A stretch of DNA of 64,000 bases from Gemmatimonadaceae bacterium (GTDB taxonomy: Bacteria > Gemmatimonadota > Gemmatimonadetes > Gemmatimonadales > Gemmatimonadaceae). Numbering within the stretch: position 1 is the stretch's first letter; every line of letters begins with the position of its first letter. Position numbers and translations under genes: made by a program. The stretch lies in assembly GCA_025934775.1 (NCBI GenBank), contig JAICWO010000012.1:124001-188000 (forward strand). Reading direction: 5' to 3'. This document shows, in pieces, positions 51,138-58,569 of the stretch. The notes under the pieces were generated by a model. The model did not search any database. It had not been told where the DNA came from and worked only from the letters and a program-made list of their open reading frames with translations.

Positions 51138-51986
51138 TCAGGCCGGGGTCCGGATCAAATCCATCAACGCGAATCCGAGATACTTCGCGGCGATCGCGCG
51201 GGGAAGCTTGCGATTCTTGTATTTCACCGTTCCAATGTGGCGGTACACGCCGGGCGTGGCATCACCAGATCGATGATAGAGATCTTTGAACTGCTTGACC
51301 ACCGCCAGGATGTCGGTGTTGTGGTCCCACGTCCACGTATCGAGCTGGTACTCGAAGAGCTTGACCGTGTACGAGCAGAAGAACACCTGGTCGGCGAGCG
51401 TCGGTCGCGGCGTCGTCGACTCGACGAACTTCGCGATGCCTTCCCAGTAGTCGGCGTCCGACTGGTCCCGCAAGCGATCGGCGAGGGTCCGCATCGACTG
51501 CGTCACGTCGGGGGGAGCGTCGTTCCCGCCAGAGCCCGAGAGAAAATGAAACAACAAGCCGAGGCCGAGCCCCGCCACGCTGCAAGTGAGACCCGCGATC
51601 GCGATCAGGTAGCGCTGCTTGTTCCAGCGCACGTCCTCCGCCCTCGCGGTGGCGAACTCTCGGCGCATGTCCGACACTTGGCGGGCCAACTGATCGAGCT
51701 CGCTCGACGGCGCGACGTCGCCGATCAACTCCGCCGCCGGGCCTTCGGCGATCGGCGCCACCGCGGCGCTCGCGCTGTTGGAGACGAGGTTCTGCGCGTC
51801 GAGCCCCACCGGTCTCCACGATTGCTCGATCTGGGGCAGCCGTTCGACCAGCACGTGCACGGCGCGAATTTCCTCATCATTGCGCTGCTCGAGCACGCGG
51901 TCGCGCGCTTCGTCGATGCTTCGCCGGTCGGCGTCGTTGACGCGCTCCGGATCCTGCAACCGGCGTTCTTCGTGCGGCCCTATCAC
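51138..51986 (-). CDS. Unknown 282-aa protein with coiled coil and one membrane segment
   Basis: The start is a GTG six bases after GGAG. Residues 1-125 are charged and helical, with heptad-like runs (DRRSIDEARDRVLEQRNDEE and SSELDQLARQVSDMRREFAT). A membrane segment YLIAIAGLTCSVAGLGLGLL follows. The C-terminal 120 residues (DVTQSMRTLADRLRDQSDAD to AAKYLGFALMDLIR) are helical, with a Trp/Tyr-rich stretch (FEYQLDTWTWDHNTD). No known family is recognised. It is the first gene of an operon with the possible Cry-like protein; it may hold, secrete or protect against it. That role is only inference. Confidence 0.68.
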   Translation of the reverse strand: MIGPHEERRLQDPERVNDADRRSIDEARDRVLEQRNDEEIRAVHVLVERLPQIEQSWRPVGLDAQNLVSNSASAAVAPIAEGPAAELIGDVAPSSELDQLARQVSDMRREFATARAEDVRWNKQRYLIAIAGLTCSVAGLGLGLLFHFLSGSGGNDAPPDVTQSMRTLADRLRDQSDADYWEGIAKFVESTTPRPTLADQVFFCSYTVKLFEYQLDTWTWDHNTDILAVVKQFKDLYHRSGDATPGVYRHIGTVKYKNRKLPRAIAAKYLGFALMDLIRTPA

Positions 51987-52011
51987 GCGGATCTCCGTTC
52001 GGTTGGCGCCC

Positions 52012-52040
52012 TATATAACGCGCGCCGGCGTTCTTGCCAA
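52012..52040 (-). promoter_or_regulatory. Sigma-70-type promoter of the 51986/51130 operon
   Basis: On the minus strand TTGGCA (52040-52035) and TATATA (52017-52012) are separated by exactly 17 bases. The -10 ends 25 bases before the GTG start, leaving a short leader with a GGAG site. This is the best promoter match in the window. Confidence 0.8.
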
Positions 52041-52089
52041 GCAAACCGGGATCGCGCTCCCGAGAATTCACGCCGATCACGGTCGTACG

Positions 52090-52269
52090 ATTCGAATTAT
52101 TCGGACATTCGGGGCCAGAGAACTGCTCGGCTACGAAGTTGGCGAATCATGCGAATTGGGCGAATCGTTGGGGTGAGAGCTCGGTTCGCCACGAGCCGGG
52201 ATTTTCCTGGGTACTGACGCTCGGGATGTCGCTAGCACCTAATAGAATTCGAATCATTCGGACAATTCG
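52090..52269. repeat. Direct repeat pair of ATTCGAAT(T/C)ATTCGGAC type in a gene-free stretch
   Basis: Two 22-23 base copies (52090-52111 and 52247-52269) differ by a base change and one insertion, and GCGAAT-rich words lie between them (52141-52170). The stretch 51987-52304 holds this pair, the promoter of the 51986 gene and nothing else that I can support. The AT-rich words contrast with the GC-rich neighbourhood. Confidence 0.75.
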
Positions 52270-52304
52270 TAGCGAATCAGTCAGAGCACGACGCGGCGCC
52301 CCCG

Positions 52305-52724
52305 TTACTTCGCCTCGCGCTTCGGATGAAACTCGACGCCGGGCAGCCCATCAAAGTCGGCGTCCTGCGTCCAGACCGTTCCGCCCACTCGGCGTGCGGT
52401 GGCGTACACGATGCTGTCAGCGAGCGGCAGACGGTGTTCGACGCCCACCGCGGCGGCGGAGAGCGCGAGCGCGGCGTCGAGCTCCACGATCGTCCCCTGC
52501 TGCATCAGCGCGATGGCCTGCAGCGCGTCACTCTCGCCACGCTGGCGCAGGACGACCTTGAACACTTCGAGGAGGCACACGCTCGGCACGACCAGCCGAT
52601 CGACGGCTTCAATGGCGGCCGCGAAGTGCGCGGCTGCCGGTCCGTCGGCGAAGTACTCCAACCAGGCGGAAGAGTCGACGACGTTCGGGCCGCTCGCGGC
52701 CGACAGTTTCGCGCGCGCGATCAC
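52305..52724 (-). CDS. PIN-domain toxin (VapC-like)
   Basis: This 139-residue protein starts at a GTG overlapping the antitoxin stop (GTGA). It has the four PIN acidic positions: D17 in VVDSSAWLEYF, a Glu in VPSVCLLEVFKVV, an Asp in LPLADSIVYATA, and the final Asp in WTQDADFDGL. These bind metal and cut RNA in VapC toxins. It is coupled to the AbrB-type antitoxin gene upstream. The pair sits in an accessory region between the Cry-like operon and a PadR/ADOP unit. Confidence 0.9.
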   Translation of the reverse strand: MIARAKLSAASGPNVVDSSAWLEYFADGPAAAHFAAAIEAVDRLVVPSVCLLEVFKVVLRQRGESDALQAIALMQQGTIVELDAALALSAAAVGVEHRLPLADSIVYATARRVGGTVWTQDADFDGLPGVEFHPKREAK

Positions 52725-52927
52725 ACGCGGTCGCGTTCGCGCCGGACCGTCGTATCCAGTCCTGCGAGAAAGCCGCGCATGCGCTTCATCGGCCGGACCG
52801 GGATGAATTCGATGCGATCTTCGTACGCCAGCGCTTGGACCTTTTGCCCGGGAGCCAAGCCGAGGCGCTCGCGAATCTCGCGGGGAATCACGACCTGAAA
52901 CTTTGGAGAAATGGTGACGATGTCCAC
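52721..52927 (-). CDS. AbrB/MazE-type antitoxin
   Basis: This 68-residue protein starts at a GTG with GAGG upstream. The first 45 residues are a swapped-hairpin AbrB domain: VTISPKFQVVIPREIRERLG, then GLAPGQKVQALAYEDRIEF. The C-terminal tail (MRGFLAGLDTTVRRERDRV) is likely the part that blocks the toxin. AbrB-type antitoxins bind their own promoter. A perfect 15-base inverted repeat lies 23 bases upstream and is a fair operator candidate. Confidence 0.9.
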   Translation of the reverse strand: MDIVTISPKFQVVIPREIRERLGLAPGQKVQALAYEDRIEFIPVRPMKRMRGFLAGLDTTVRRERDRV

Positions 52928-52949
52928 AGAAGCCTCGATCGATCGGTGA

Positions 52950-52993
52950 TTCGTATGACGTGATAGCAATCTATCGCGATCACGTCATACGAA
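52950..52993. promoter_or_regulatory. Perfect 15-base palindrome upstream of the toxin-antitoxin pair
   Basis: TTCGTATGACGTGAT (52950-52964) is repeated exactly inverted at 52979-52993, with a 14-base loop that can pair further (GATAG...CTATC). It lies between the antitoxin start and the ADOP permease stop at 53010. It could be the antitoxin operator or the terminator of the ADOP transcript. Confidence 0.75.
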
Positions 52994-53009
52994 CAATCCG
53001 ATGGGCTCG

Positions 53010-55670
53010 TCACCCCTCCCGCAGCGCCAAGCTCGGATCCACCCGCGCCGCCCGGTGCGCCGGCAGCAGCCCCGCCGCCCCCGCGACGAGCAAGAGCACC
53101 ACCGCCGCGCCGGCGAAGCTCACCGGATCGCTCCACGCAACGCCGAATAAGAGTCCGCTCATTGCCGGCACGACGAGCAGCGCGGCCGCGACGCCGAGCA
53201 GCAAGCCCGCCGTCGCGAGCCGGAGCGTGCTGCGCACGATCGATCCGCGCACGTGGCTCGCCGACGCGCCGAGCGCCATCCGAATGCCGATCTCCTGCCG
53301 CCGCTGCGTCACGCCGTACGAGATGAGCGCGTAGATCCCCAGCGCCGCCAGCGCGAGCGCGAACGCGGCGAAGCCGGCGAGCAGCTCGACCACGAATCGC
53401 CTCGGCGACGCCACGTGGTCGATCAGCTCCTGCACGCGCGTCCATTGCCCAGCCGCCGCCGCCGGCGCTACGGGTGCGAGCGCAGCGCGCGCGGAGGTCG
53501 CCAGCTGCGACAACTGCAGCGTCGTCCGCACCACGAGGTCGACGCGCGACGTGATGGTCTGCATCAGCGGGAGGTACACCTCTCCGGCGAATGGAGTCTC
53601 GAGCGACGAGTAGCGCGTGTCGCCAACGACGCCGATCACCCTGACCGAATCGCTTCCTTCCATGATGCGCCGTCCGATCGCGCTCTGGCCCGGCCACAGT
53701 GTCCGCGCCATGGATTCGTTGATGATCGCGACGGGCGGCGCATTGTGCGTGTCCGCATCGGTGAAGTCGCGGCCGGCGTGCATGGGGATGCGCATCGTCT
53801 TGAAGTAGTCGGTGCCGATGATCCGGATGTGCCCCTCCGGCGCCTGCCCCCGCTGGTAGGTCTGACCTTCGGCAAAAATTCCCCAGCTCCGATCGCCTGT
53901 GAACGGGAGCATGTCGCTCAGCGACGCGGCGGTCACGCCGGGAATCGCGCGCACTCGGCGGAGCACGTCATCATAGTACGTGGTCGCCGCGGTGTATTTG
54001 AAGATCCGCTTCGCCGGGTCGACGCGCAGCCGCGCGAGCTGCGCGGGCGCGAAACCGAGATCGCTGTCGAGCGCGCGGACGAAGCTGCGCAGCAGGAGCG
54101 ACGACGCGACGAGCAGCACGAGCGCCGCGGCGATCTCGGTCACCACGAGCGCCGATCGCACGCGCGCGTGATACCCACCGCGTGTCGCGCCGCGGCCGCC
54201 CTCTTTCAGAGCGTCGCCCGCCTGCGCCGGAGCCTGAAGCGCCGGCAGCACGCCAACCAGGACGCCCGTCGCGATCGCGACGATCGTCGCCGCGGCGAGC
54301 GCCGGCACGTCCACCGTCACGCGCGCGAGCAGCGGAATGTCGAACGCGCGCAACTGCGATATGTAGCGCGTCGCGACGAGCGCGATCCCGACGCCGAGCG
54401 CGGCGCCGCCCACGGCGAGCACGAGACTCTCGGTGAGCGTTTGACGAATCAATCGCCCGCGCGATGCGCCGAGCGCGAGCCGCACCGCGATCTCGCGGCG
54501 GCGCGCGGTCATGCGCGCGAACTGGAGGCTCGCGAGATTCAACGCGACGATGAGCATGACCGCCGCCACGGCGAAGGCGAGCACGAGGAGCGCGGGGCGG
54601 AAGTGGCCATTCACGTGCTCGTCGAGCGACGACACGCGCGGCCGGATCGTGTTGCGCCGCGGATATTCGTCGGTGAGGTGCTTGCCGAGCGCGACGAGCT
54701 CCGTGCGCGCCTGGTCGAGCGTGGCGCCGCGCGCGAGTCGCCCGATCACGGCGAGCGAGTTGCCGTTTCGACTATTGCTCTCGCTCAGCGGGTACGCCGT
54801 GAACAAGTCGGCGGGTCCGCCGGGCGAGAACACCGACGCGAAGTCGAACGACGCCTGCAGTACGCCGATTACCTGGACCGGGCGATCATTGATCGTCACT
54901 ATGCGGCCGACGATCGACGGATCAGCGCCAAACTGCTCGCGCCACAATTTGTCGGTGAGGATCGCCGTCGGCCCGCTGTTCTCGAGACATTCATCGGCAT
55001 TGAACGAGCGCCCCAACCGCGGTGCGACGCCGAGCAGCGGGAAGAAGTTGCACGTGACCGGCACGCGCGTGAGCCGTTGCATGTCGCCGCCGCGCGTGGT
55101 CAGCACCGCGTCGCCGATGTTATAGAACGCGAAGTAGCCGGCAAGGCCGCTCAGCGAGCGGCTCTGGTCGCGCAGGTCCACGAAGTGATCCACCTGCACG
55201 CGCCACAATTCGTCGTCGTGGTCGCCGACGTTGTCGATCCACACGAGGCGCGACGGCTCGTGGAAGGGCATGGGGCGAAGCAGCACGCCGTTCACGAGAC
55301 TGAACACCGTCGCGCTCGCGCCGATGCCGAGCGCGATGATCGCGACGGCGAACGCGGTGAAGCCGCGGTCGCGGCGGAGCGTTCGGAAGGCGTAGCGCAC
55401 GTCGGCACGCACGACGTCGAGCGCCCCGCGCCAGCGCTGGCTTCGTTCGCGGCGTGCGGCGAACGCGTGCGACCGACCGCGTTCGTCGTCCACTTCACCA
55501 AACCGGCGCTCGGCTTCGGCGCGCGCCTCTTCCGGAGACATCCCGCCGGCGACGAGCTGTCTGGTGCGCAGCTCGAGGTGCAGGCGGATCTCCTCGTCGG
55601 CGTCCCGCTGCATGGTGCGGCGCGTCACGAGCCGGAGCAGCCGGCGCACGCCGGGGCGGATCTCGGTCAT
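53010..55670 (-). CDS. ADOP-type ABC transporter permease
   Basis: This 886-residue protein has the ADOP layout. A short soluble head (ADEEIRLHLELRTRQLVAGG with SPEEARAEAERRFG) precedes two MacB-type periplasmic core domains and two FtsX-type membrane sections. Those sections include TARRREIAVRLALGASRGRL, and at the end QRRQEIGIRMALGASASHVR. The C-terminus LLPAHRAARVDPSLALREG is the usual coupling motif. ADOP permeases occur in Acidobacteria and Gemmatimonadota, often with PadR regulators and without a dedicated ATPase nearby, as here. Cargo is unknown. It starts 12 bases after the PadR gene. Confidence 0.93.
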   Translation of the reverse strand: MTEIRPGVRRLLRLVTRRTMQRDADEEIRLHLELRTRQLVAGGMSPEEARAEAERRFGEVDDERGRSHAFAARRERSQRWRGALDVVRADVRYAFRTLRRDRGFTAFAVAIIALGIGASATVFSLVNGVLLRPMPFHEPSRLVWIDNVGDHDDELWRVQVDHFVDLRDQSRSLSGLAGYFAFYNIGDAVLTTRGGDMQRLTRVPVTCNFFPLLGVAPRLGRSFNADECLENSGPTAILTDKLWREQFGADPSIVGRIVTINDRPVQVIGVLQASFDFASVFSPGGPADLFTAYPLSESNSRNGNSLAVIGRLARGATLDQARTELVALGKHLTDEYPRRNTIRPRVSSLDEHVNGHFRPALLVLAFAVAAVMLIVALNLASLQFARMTARRREIAVRLALGASRGRLIRQTLTESLVLAVGGAALGVGIALVATRYISQLRAFDIPLLARVTVDVPALAAATIVAIATGVLVGVLPALQAPAQAGDALKEGGRGATRGGYHARVRSALVVTEIAAALVLLVASSLLLRSFVRALDSDLGFAPAQLARLRVDPAKRIFKYTAATTYYDDVLRRVRAIPGVTAASLSDMLPFTGDRSWGIFAEGQTYQRGQAPEGHIRIIGTDYFKTMRIPMHAGRDFTDADTHNAPPVAIINESMARTLWPGQSAIGRRIMEGSDSVRVIGVVGDTRYSSLETPFAGEVYLPLMQTITSRVDLVVRTTLQLSQLATSARAALAPVAPAAAAGQWTRVQELIDHVASPRRFVVELLAGFAAFALALAALGIYALISYGVTQRRQEIGIRMALGASASHVRGSIVRSTLRLATAGLLLGVAAALLVVPAMSGLLFGVAWSDPVSFAGAAVVLLLVAGAAGLLPAHRAARVDPSLALREG

Positions 55671-55682
55671 GAGAGAATGCTC

Positions 55683-56030
55683 CTACGCCGGTCCCGGCGT
55701 CGAGGTGAGGATGTCGGTGACCGTCTTGGCGTAGCGAACCCATTGGGCCGTGTCGGAGGCGAGTCGCGCGCGTCCGGCCCTCGTGATGCGATAGTACCGC
55801 GCGCGCTGATTGTTCTCGGTGATCCCCCATTCGCCGGTGACGAGCTCGCGCTCCTCCAGCCGTCGGAGGGCTTGATAGAGCGCGCTGTCGCGGATGTCGA
55901 GCGCGTCGCGGGAGCGCGCCTCGACCCACTGCGTGATCTCGAAGCCGTGCATGGGCGTCCAGCACAGGGCTTTGAGCACGAGGTTGTCGAGCGTGCCTTT
56001 GAGGATCGGAAGGGGAGCGGGGTCGGACAT
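55683..56030 (-). CDS. PadR family transcriptional regulator
   Basis: This 115-residue protein opens with ILKGTLDNLVLKALCWTPMH and GFEITQWVEARSRDALDIRD, then SALYQALRRLEERELVTGEW and NQRARYYRITRAGRARLASD. That is the PadR winged helix with the wing lysine/arginine region. It should repress or regulate the ADOP permease gene that follows directly. The upstream region (56031-56090) has TTGTCA and TACCCT-like words on the minus strand, but no convincing spaced promoter. Confidence 0.95.
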   Translation of the reverse strand: MSDPAPLPILKGTLDNLVLKALCWTPMHGFEITQWVEARSRDALDIRDSALYQALRRLEERELVTGEWGITENNQRARYYRITRAGRARLASDTAQWVRYAKTVTDILTSTPGPA

Positions 56031-56140
56031 GATGGGGTCAGAGTAAGGGTACAGAGTCTGACAACATCATGCCCAAAAAGGTTCGAATACGCCAGGGGAA
56101 TCGCTCGCTATCCCCAGCTCAGCCAGGGATCATTCTCACA

Positions 56141-56593
56141 CTAGCTCGGCGTGAGCGTGTACGAGACCGCGAACGAATCGCCGCTCGCCGTCTGTGCCGT
56201 GCAGGTCGTCGTGTGGCAGTCGCCCGCGACCGACGCAGGCCGGGGCGTCGGCTGCTGGCTGCTGCATCCCGACCCGGCGATCGACGCCGACACGCTGCCG
56301 CTGATCGCGCTCGTCGTGATCGTGCCCGACGTCGAGGCGCTCATCGTGCAACTGCTGCACGAGAGCGCGGGGAAGGTGATCGAATAGGCGCCGCCCGCAG
56401 ACACGGTCGCGGTGCCGGAGCTCTTGGCGGAGCAGCGTCCACCGGGCAGCGGGATCTCCTCCGTCACCGAATAGCTCCACGTGCCGGGCGTGACGGTGAT
56501 GCCGGTGTCGGTGGAGTCCGTGCCCGCGCAGGCGACGGTGAGAAGGGCGGCGAGCGTCGCGGCCATGAGGAGCGTCGGTCGGTTCGTCGGCAT
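56141..56593 (-). CDS. Small lipoprotein, cysteine-rich
   Basis: This 150-residue protein has a leader TLLMAATLAALLTVACAGTD with a lipobox. The mature part is Ser/Thr-rich beta structure with eight cysteines (GGRCSAK, ALSCSSCTM, SGCSSQQ, GDCHTTTCTAQ), suitable for disulfides outside the cytoplasm. It ends DSFAVSYTLTPS. I do not recognise a family. It is oriented with the PadR unit but is separated from it by 110 bases, and is divergent from the TPR gene. Confidence 0.72.
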   Translation of the reverse strand: MPTNRPTLLMAATLAALLTVACAGTDSTDTGITVTPGTWSYSVTEEIPLPGGRCSAKSSGTATVSAGGAYSITFPALSCSSCTMSASTSGTITTSAISGSVSASIAGSGCSSQQPTPRPASVAGDCHTTTCTAQTASGDSFAVSYTLTPS

Positions 56594-56776
56594 CGCGGTG
56601 GTCCGGTAGGGAGCGTTGATAAGAGCGCGGTTGAACGCATTGTGCAATCCGGTGAGCCAGGCCGCTCCAATGCGGCGTGCGTTCGGAGCCAATGCTTAGA
56701 AAGGTCTAATCACTGTCCGCGTTGTCCGCCGTGCCGAGGCACCCTATATTCGGCGCGCCACCATCCCCCAGGCGCC

Positions 56777-58111
56777 ATGCCCTCCCTTCAGAACGGCAAC
56801 ACAGAGGACATCAAGCTGGTCCAGCTTCTCGTCTGGATCCTGATCCTCATCGGTGCTTTGATGGTCGCGCTGTACGCCACGGCCGCAGCGATCCACGCGC
56901 CGACGATGTCCGATGGCGCACACGCGGCGTTCCTCGACTTGGCGGCCGGCCTGTCGAGCGGCGGCGCGGCGTTCGTCACGGGCGGATTTCTCGGATTCTT
57001 ATATGGCATTCCGAAGACCCGATCTGGCAGCGCGCCGGCCACCGGGGCTGACACCGGCTTCGCCAGCTACGCTCCGAGCACAAACCTCGAGCAGGTCGCG
57101 GACTGGCTCACCAAAATCCTCGTCGGCGCGGGCCTCGCCGAATTGCAATCGCTGCGCTCGACGCTCGGCGCGACCGCGACGTTTCTCGCCGCGGCGTTTT
57201 CCGATGCGAAGGTCTTGCAGTCCGCATCGTTCGTCGGCGCGCTGCTGGTCTATGGCGTCGTGGCTGGCTTCCTCTCGGGCTACCTGTTGACCGAGCTGTG
57301 GCTGACGGGCGCGTTCTTCCGGCGTGATAAGGAGCTGTTCACGACCGCGAACAAAGGCCTTGCGCCGCCGACCGCGGATGGCGGACCGGCCGTGTCGCCG
57401 TCGGCGCCTGCTTCGGCTGGCGGAGGAGCAGCCGGTGCACCCGCGCAGCCGGCGCCGGCTGCGGCCGGCATCCAGAAAGCGATCGACGAGGTGATCAAGG
57501 TCCCGCTGTCGCAGCTCCAGACGCCGGACCAGATGCTGATTTGGGCGCGCGCGCAGGCGAGCAAGGAGCGGTACGATGACGCCGAACAAGCCTACCGCGC
57601 CGCGCTCGCCGTGCGTCCGAACGACCCCGGACTGCTCCAGGAACACGCGGCGGTGTTGAGTCGACTCGGCAAGCGCGGCGAGGCGCTCGACCAGCTCGCG
57701 CGCGCGAACGTGCAAGCGATCACCGACCCCACGCTGCAGCGGCGCGCGGTCGAGGATCTCATGTACAACTCACTCTACGAGCCCGCGCCGATGGGGTATA
57801 CGAAAGTGCTCAATCTGGCCGCGGAGTACGGAAGCAAGAGCGTCTTCCAACGCAGCGCGACGTACTGGCTGTACCTCGCGGCGGCCTGGGGCCAGCAGTA
57901 CGCGTACGAGCTCGAGCACAACAACCGTACCGACACCGCGGCGCGCGATCAGGCGTACTTGGCCGCGAAGAACGCGATTCAGCTACAGCCAAGTATCAAG
58001 AGGACATTGCAGAGCTTATGGAACGGAACCGACGAAGACGATGACGACCTGGCTGCGTTTCGGGACGATGAAGGATTCAAGGCGCTCCTCGGGGATCCGC
58101 GCGCCGGTTGA
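56777..58111 (+). CDS. Membrane-anchored TPR protein with NLEQxxDWLTKI motif
   Basis: This is a 444-residue protein. It starts with a membrane helix (LLVWILILIGALMVALYATA), a second one (GGAAFVTGGFLGFLYGIPKT) and the segment STNLEQVADWLTKILVGAGL. A third helix, SFVGALLVYGVVAGFLSGYL, ends the membrane part. After a Pro/Ala-rich linker (about 205-235) come two to three TPR-like helix pairs, for example RYDDAEQAYRAALAVRPNDP. The (N)LEQ-x-x-DWLTKI-x-VG-x-GL segment recurs in membrane proteins that I associate with bacterial conflict and signalling genes. Its role here is unknown. It lies between the two PadR/ADOP units. Confidence 0.8.
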   Translation: MPSLQNGNTEDIKLVQLLVWILILIGALMVALYATAAAIHAPTMSDGAHAAFLDLAAGLSSGGAAFVTGGFLGFLYGIPKTRSGSAPATGADTGFASYAPSTNLEQVADWLTKILVGAGLAELQSLRSTLGATATFLAAAFSDAKVLQSASFVGALLVYGVVAGFLSGYLLTELWLTGAFFRRDKELFTTANKGLAPPTADGGPAVSPSAPASAGGGAAGAPAQPAPAAAGIQKAIDEVIKVPLSQLQTPDQMLIWARAQASKERYDDAEQAYRAALAVRPNDPGLLQEHAAVLSRLGKRGEALDQLARANVQAITDPTLQRRAVEDLMYNSLYEPAPMGYTKVLNLAAEYGSKSVFQRSATYWLYLAAAWGQQYAYELEHNNRTDTAARDQAYLAAKNAIQLQPSIKRTLQSLWNGTDEDDDDLAAFRDDEGFKALLGDPRAG

Positions 58112-58238
58112 GGAGACTTGGTCGGTGTAACTATGGTAGCTGTAGCTGCATCCGAGGTGAGCGGCGGATGCTCGACGCGCTGCGTGATGCCAGCGGCTCT
58201 CCCCTTGACATCTAGGGAAGCGCGGCGAACTATTGAGC

Positions 58239-58568
58239 ATGCCGCGCAACGACGCCCTTCAGGGCACCCTCGACCTCCTCGTCCTCAAGACCCTCGCCCA
58301 GCTCGACGCCATGCACGGCTTCGGCATCGCGCTCCACATCCAACAGGTCACGAGCGGCGCGCTCCGTGTCGAGGAAGGGTCGCTCTACCCCGCGCTGCGC
58401 CGTATCGAGCACGAGGGGTGGATCGCGTCGGAGTGGAAGACGAGCGAGAACAATCGTCGCGCGAAGTACTACCGCCTCACCGCCGCCGGCCGCAAGCAGC
58501 TCGCGCGCGAAGAGCAGAGCTGGGCGCAGGTCGTCAAAGGCGTCGGCGCGCTGCTCCGGTACGCCTGA
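58239..58568 (+). CDS. PadR family transcriptional regulator
   Basis: This 109-residue protein was started at the ATG; a TTG two codons earlier is possible. It has ALQGTLDLLVLKTLAQLDAM, HGFGIALHIQQVTSGALRVE, SLYPALRRIEHEGWIASEW and NNRRAKYYRLTAAGRKQLAR, all standard PadR. The gene directly precedes an ADOP permease (one base between stop and ATG), so it is its likely regulator. TTGACA at 58205-58210 has no good -10 at 17 bases; if it is used, the transcript would be nearly leaderless. Confidence 0.95.
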   Translation: MPRNDALQGTLDLLVLKTLAQLDAMHGFGIALHIQQVTSGALRVEEGSLYPALRRIEHEGWIASEWKTSENNRRAKYYRLTAAGRKQLAREEQSWAQVVKGVGALLRYA

Positions 58569-58569
58569 C

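Noticed and set aside
56084-56098. GGTTCGAATACGCC, similar to a tRNA T-arm
   Set aside because: No acceptor stem, anticodon arm or CCA-matching end can be folded around it.
53253-56144. A 963-codon plus-strand frame opposite the ADOP permease and PadR genes
   Set aside because: The minus strand holds two well-defined genes, and this frame reads as Arg/Glu-rich shadow sequence.
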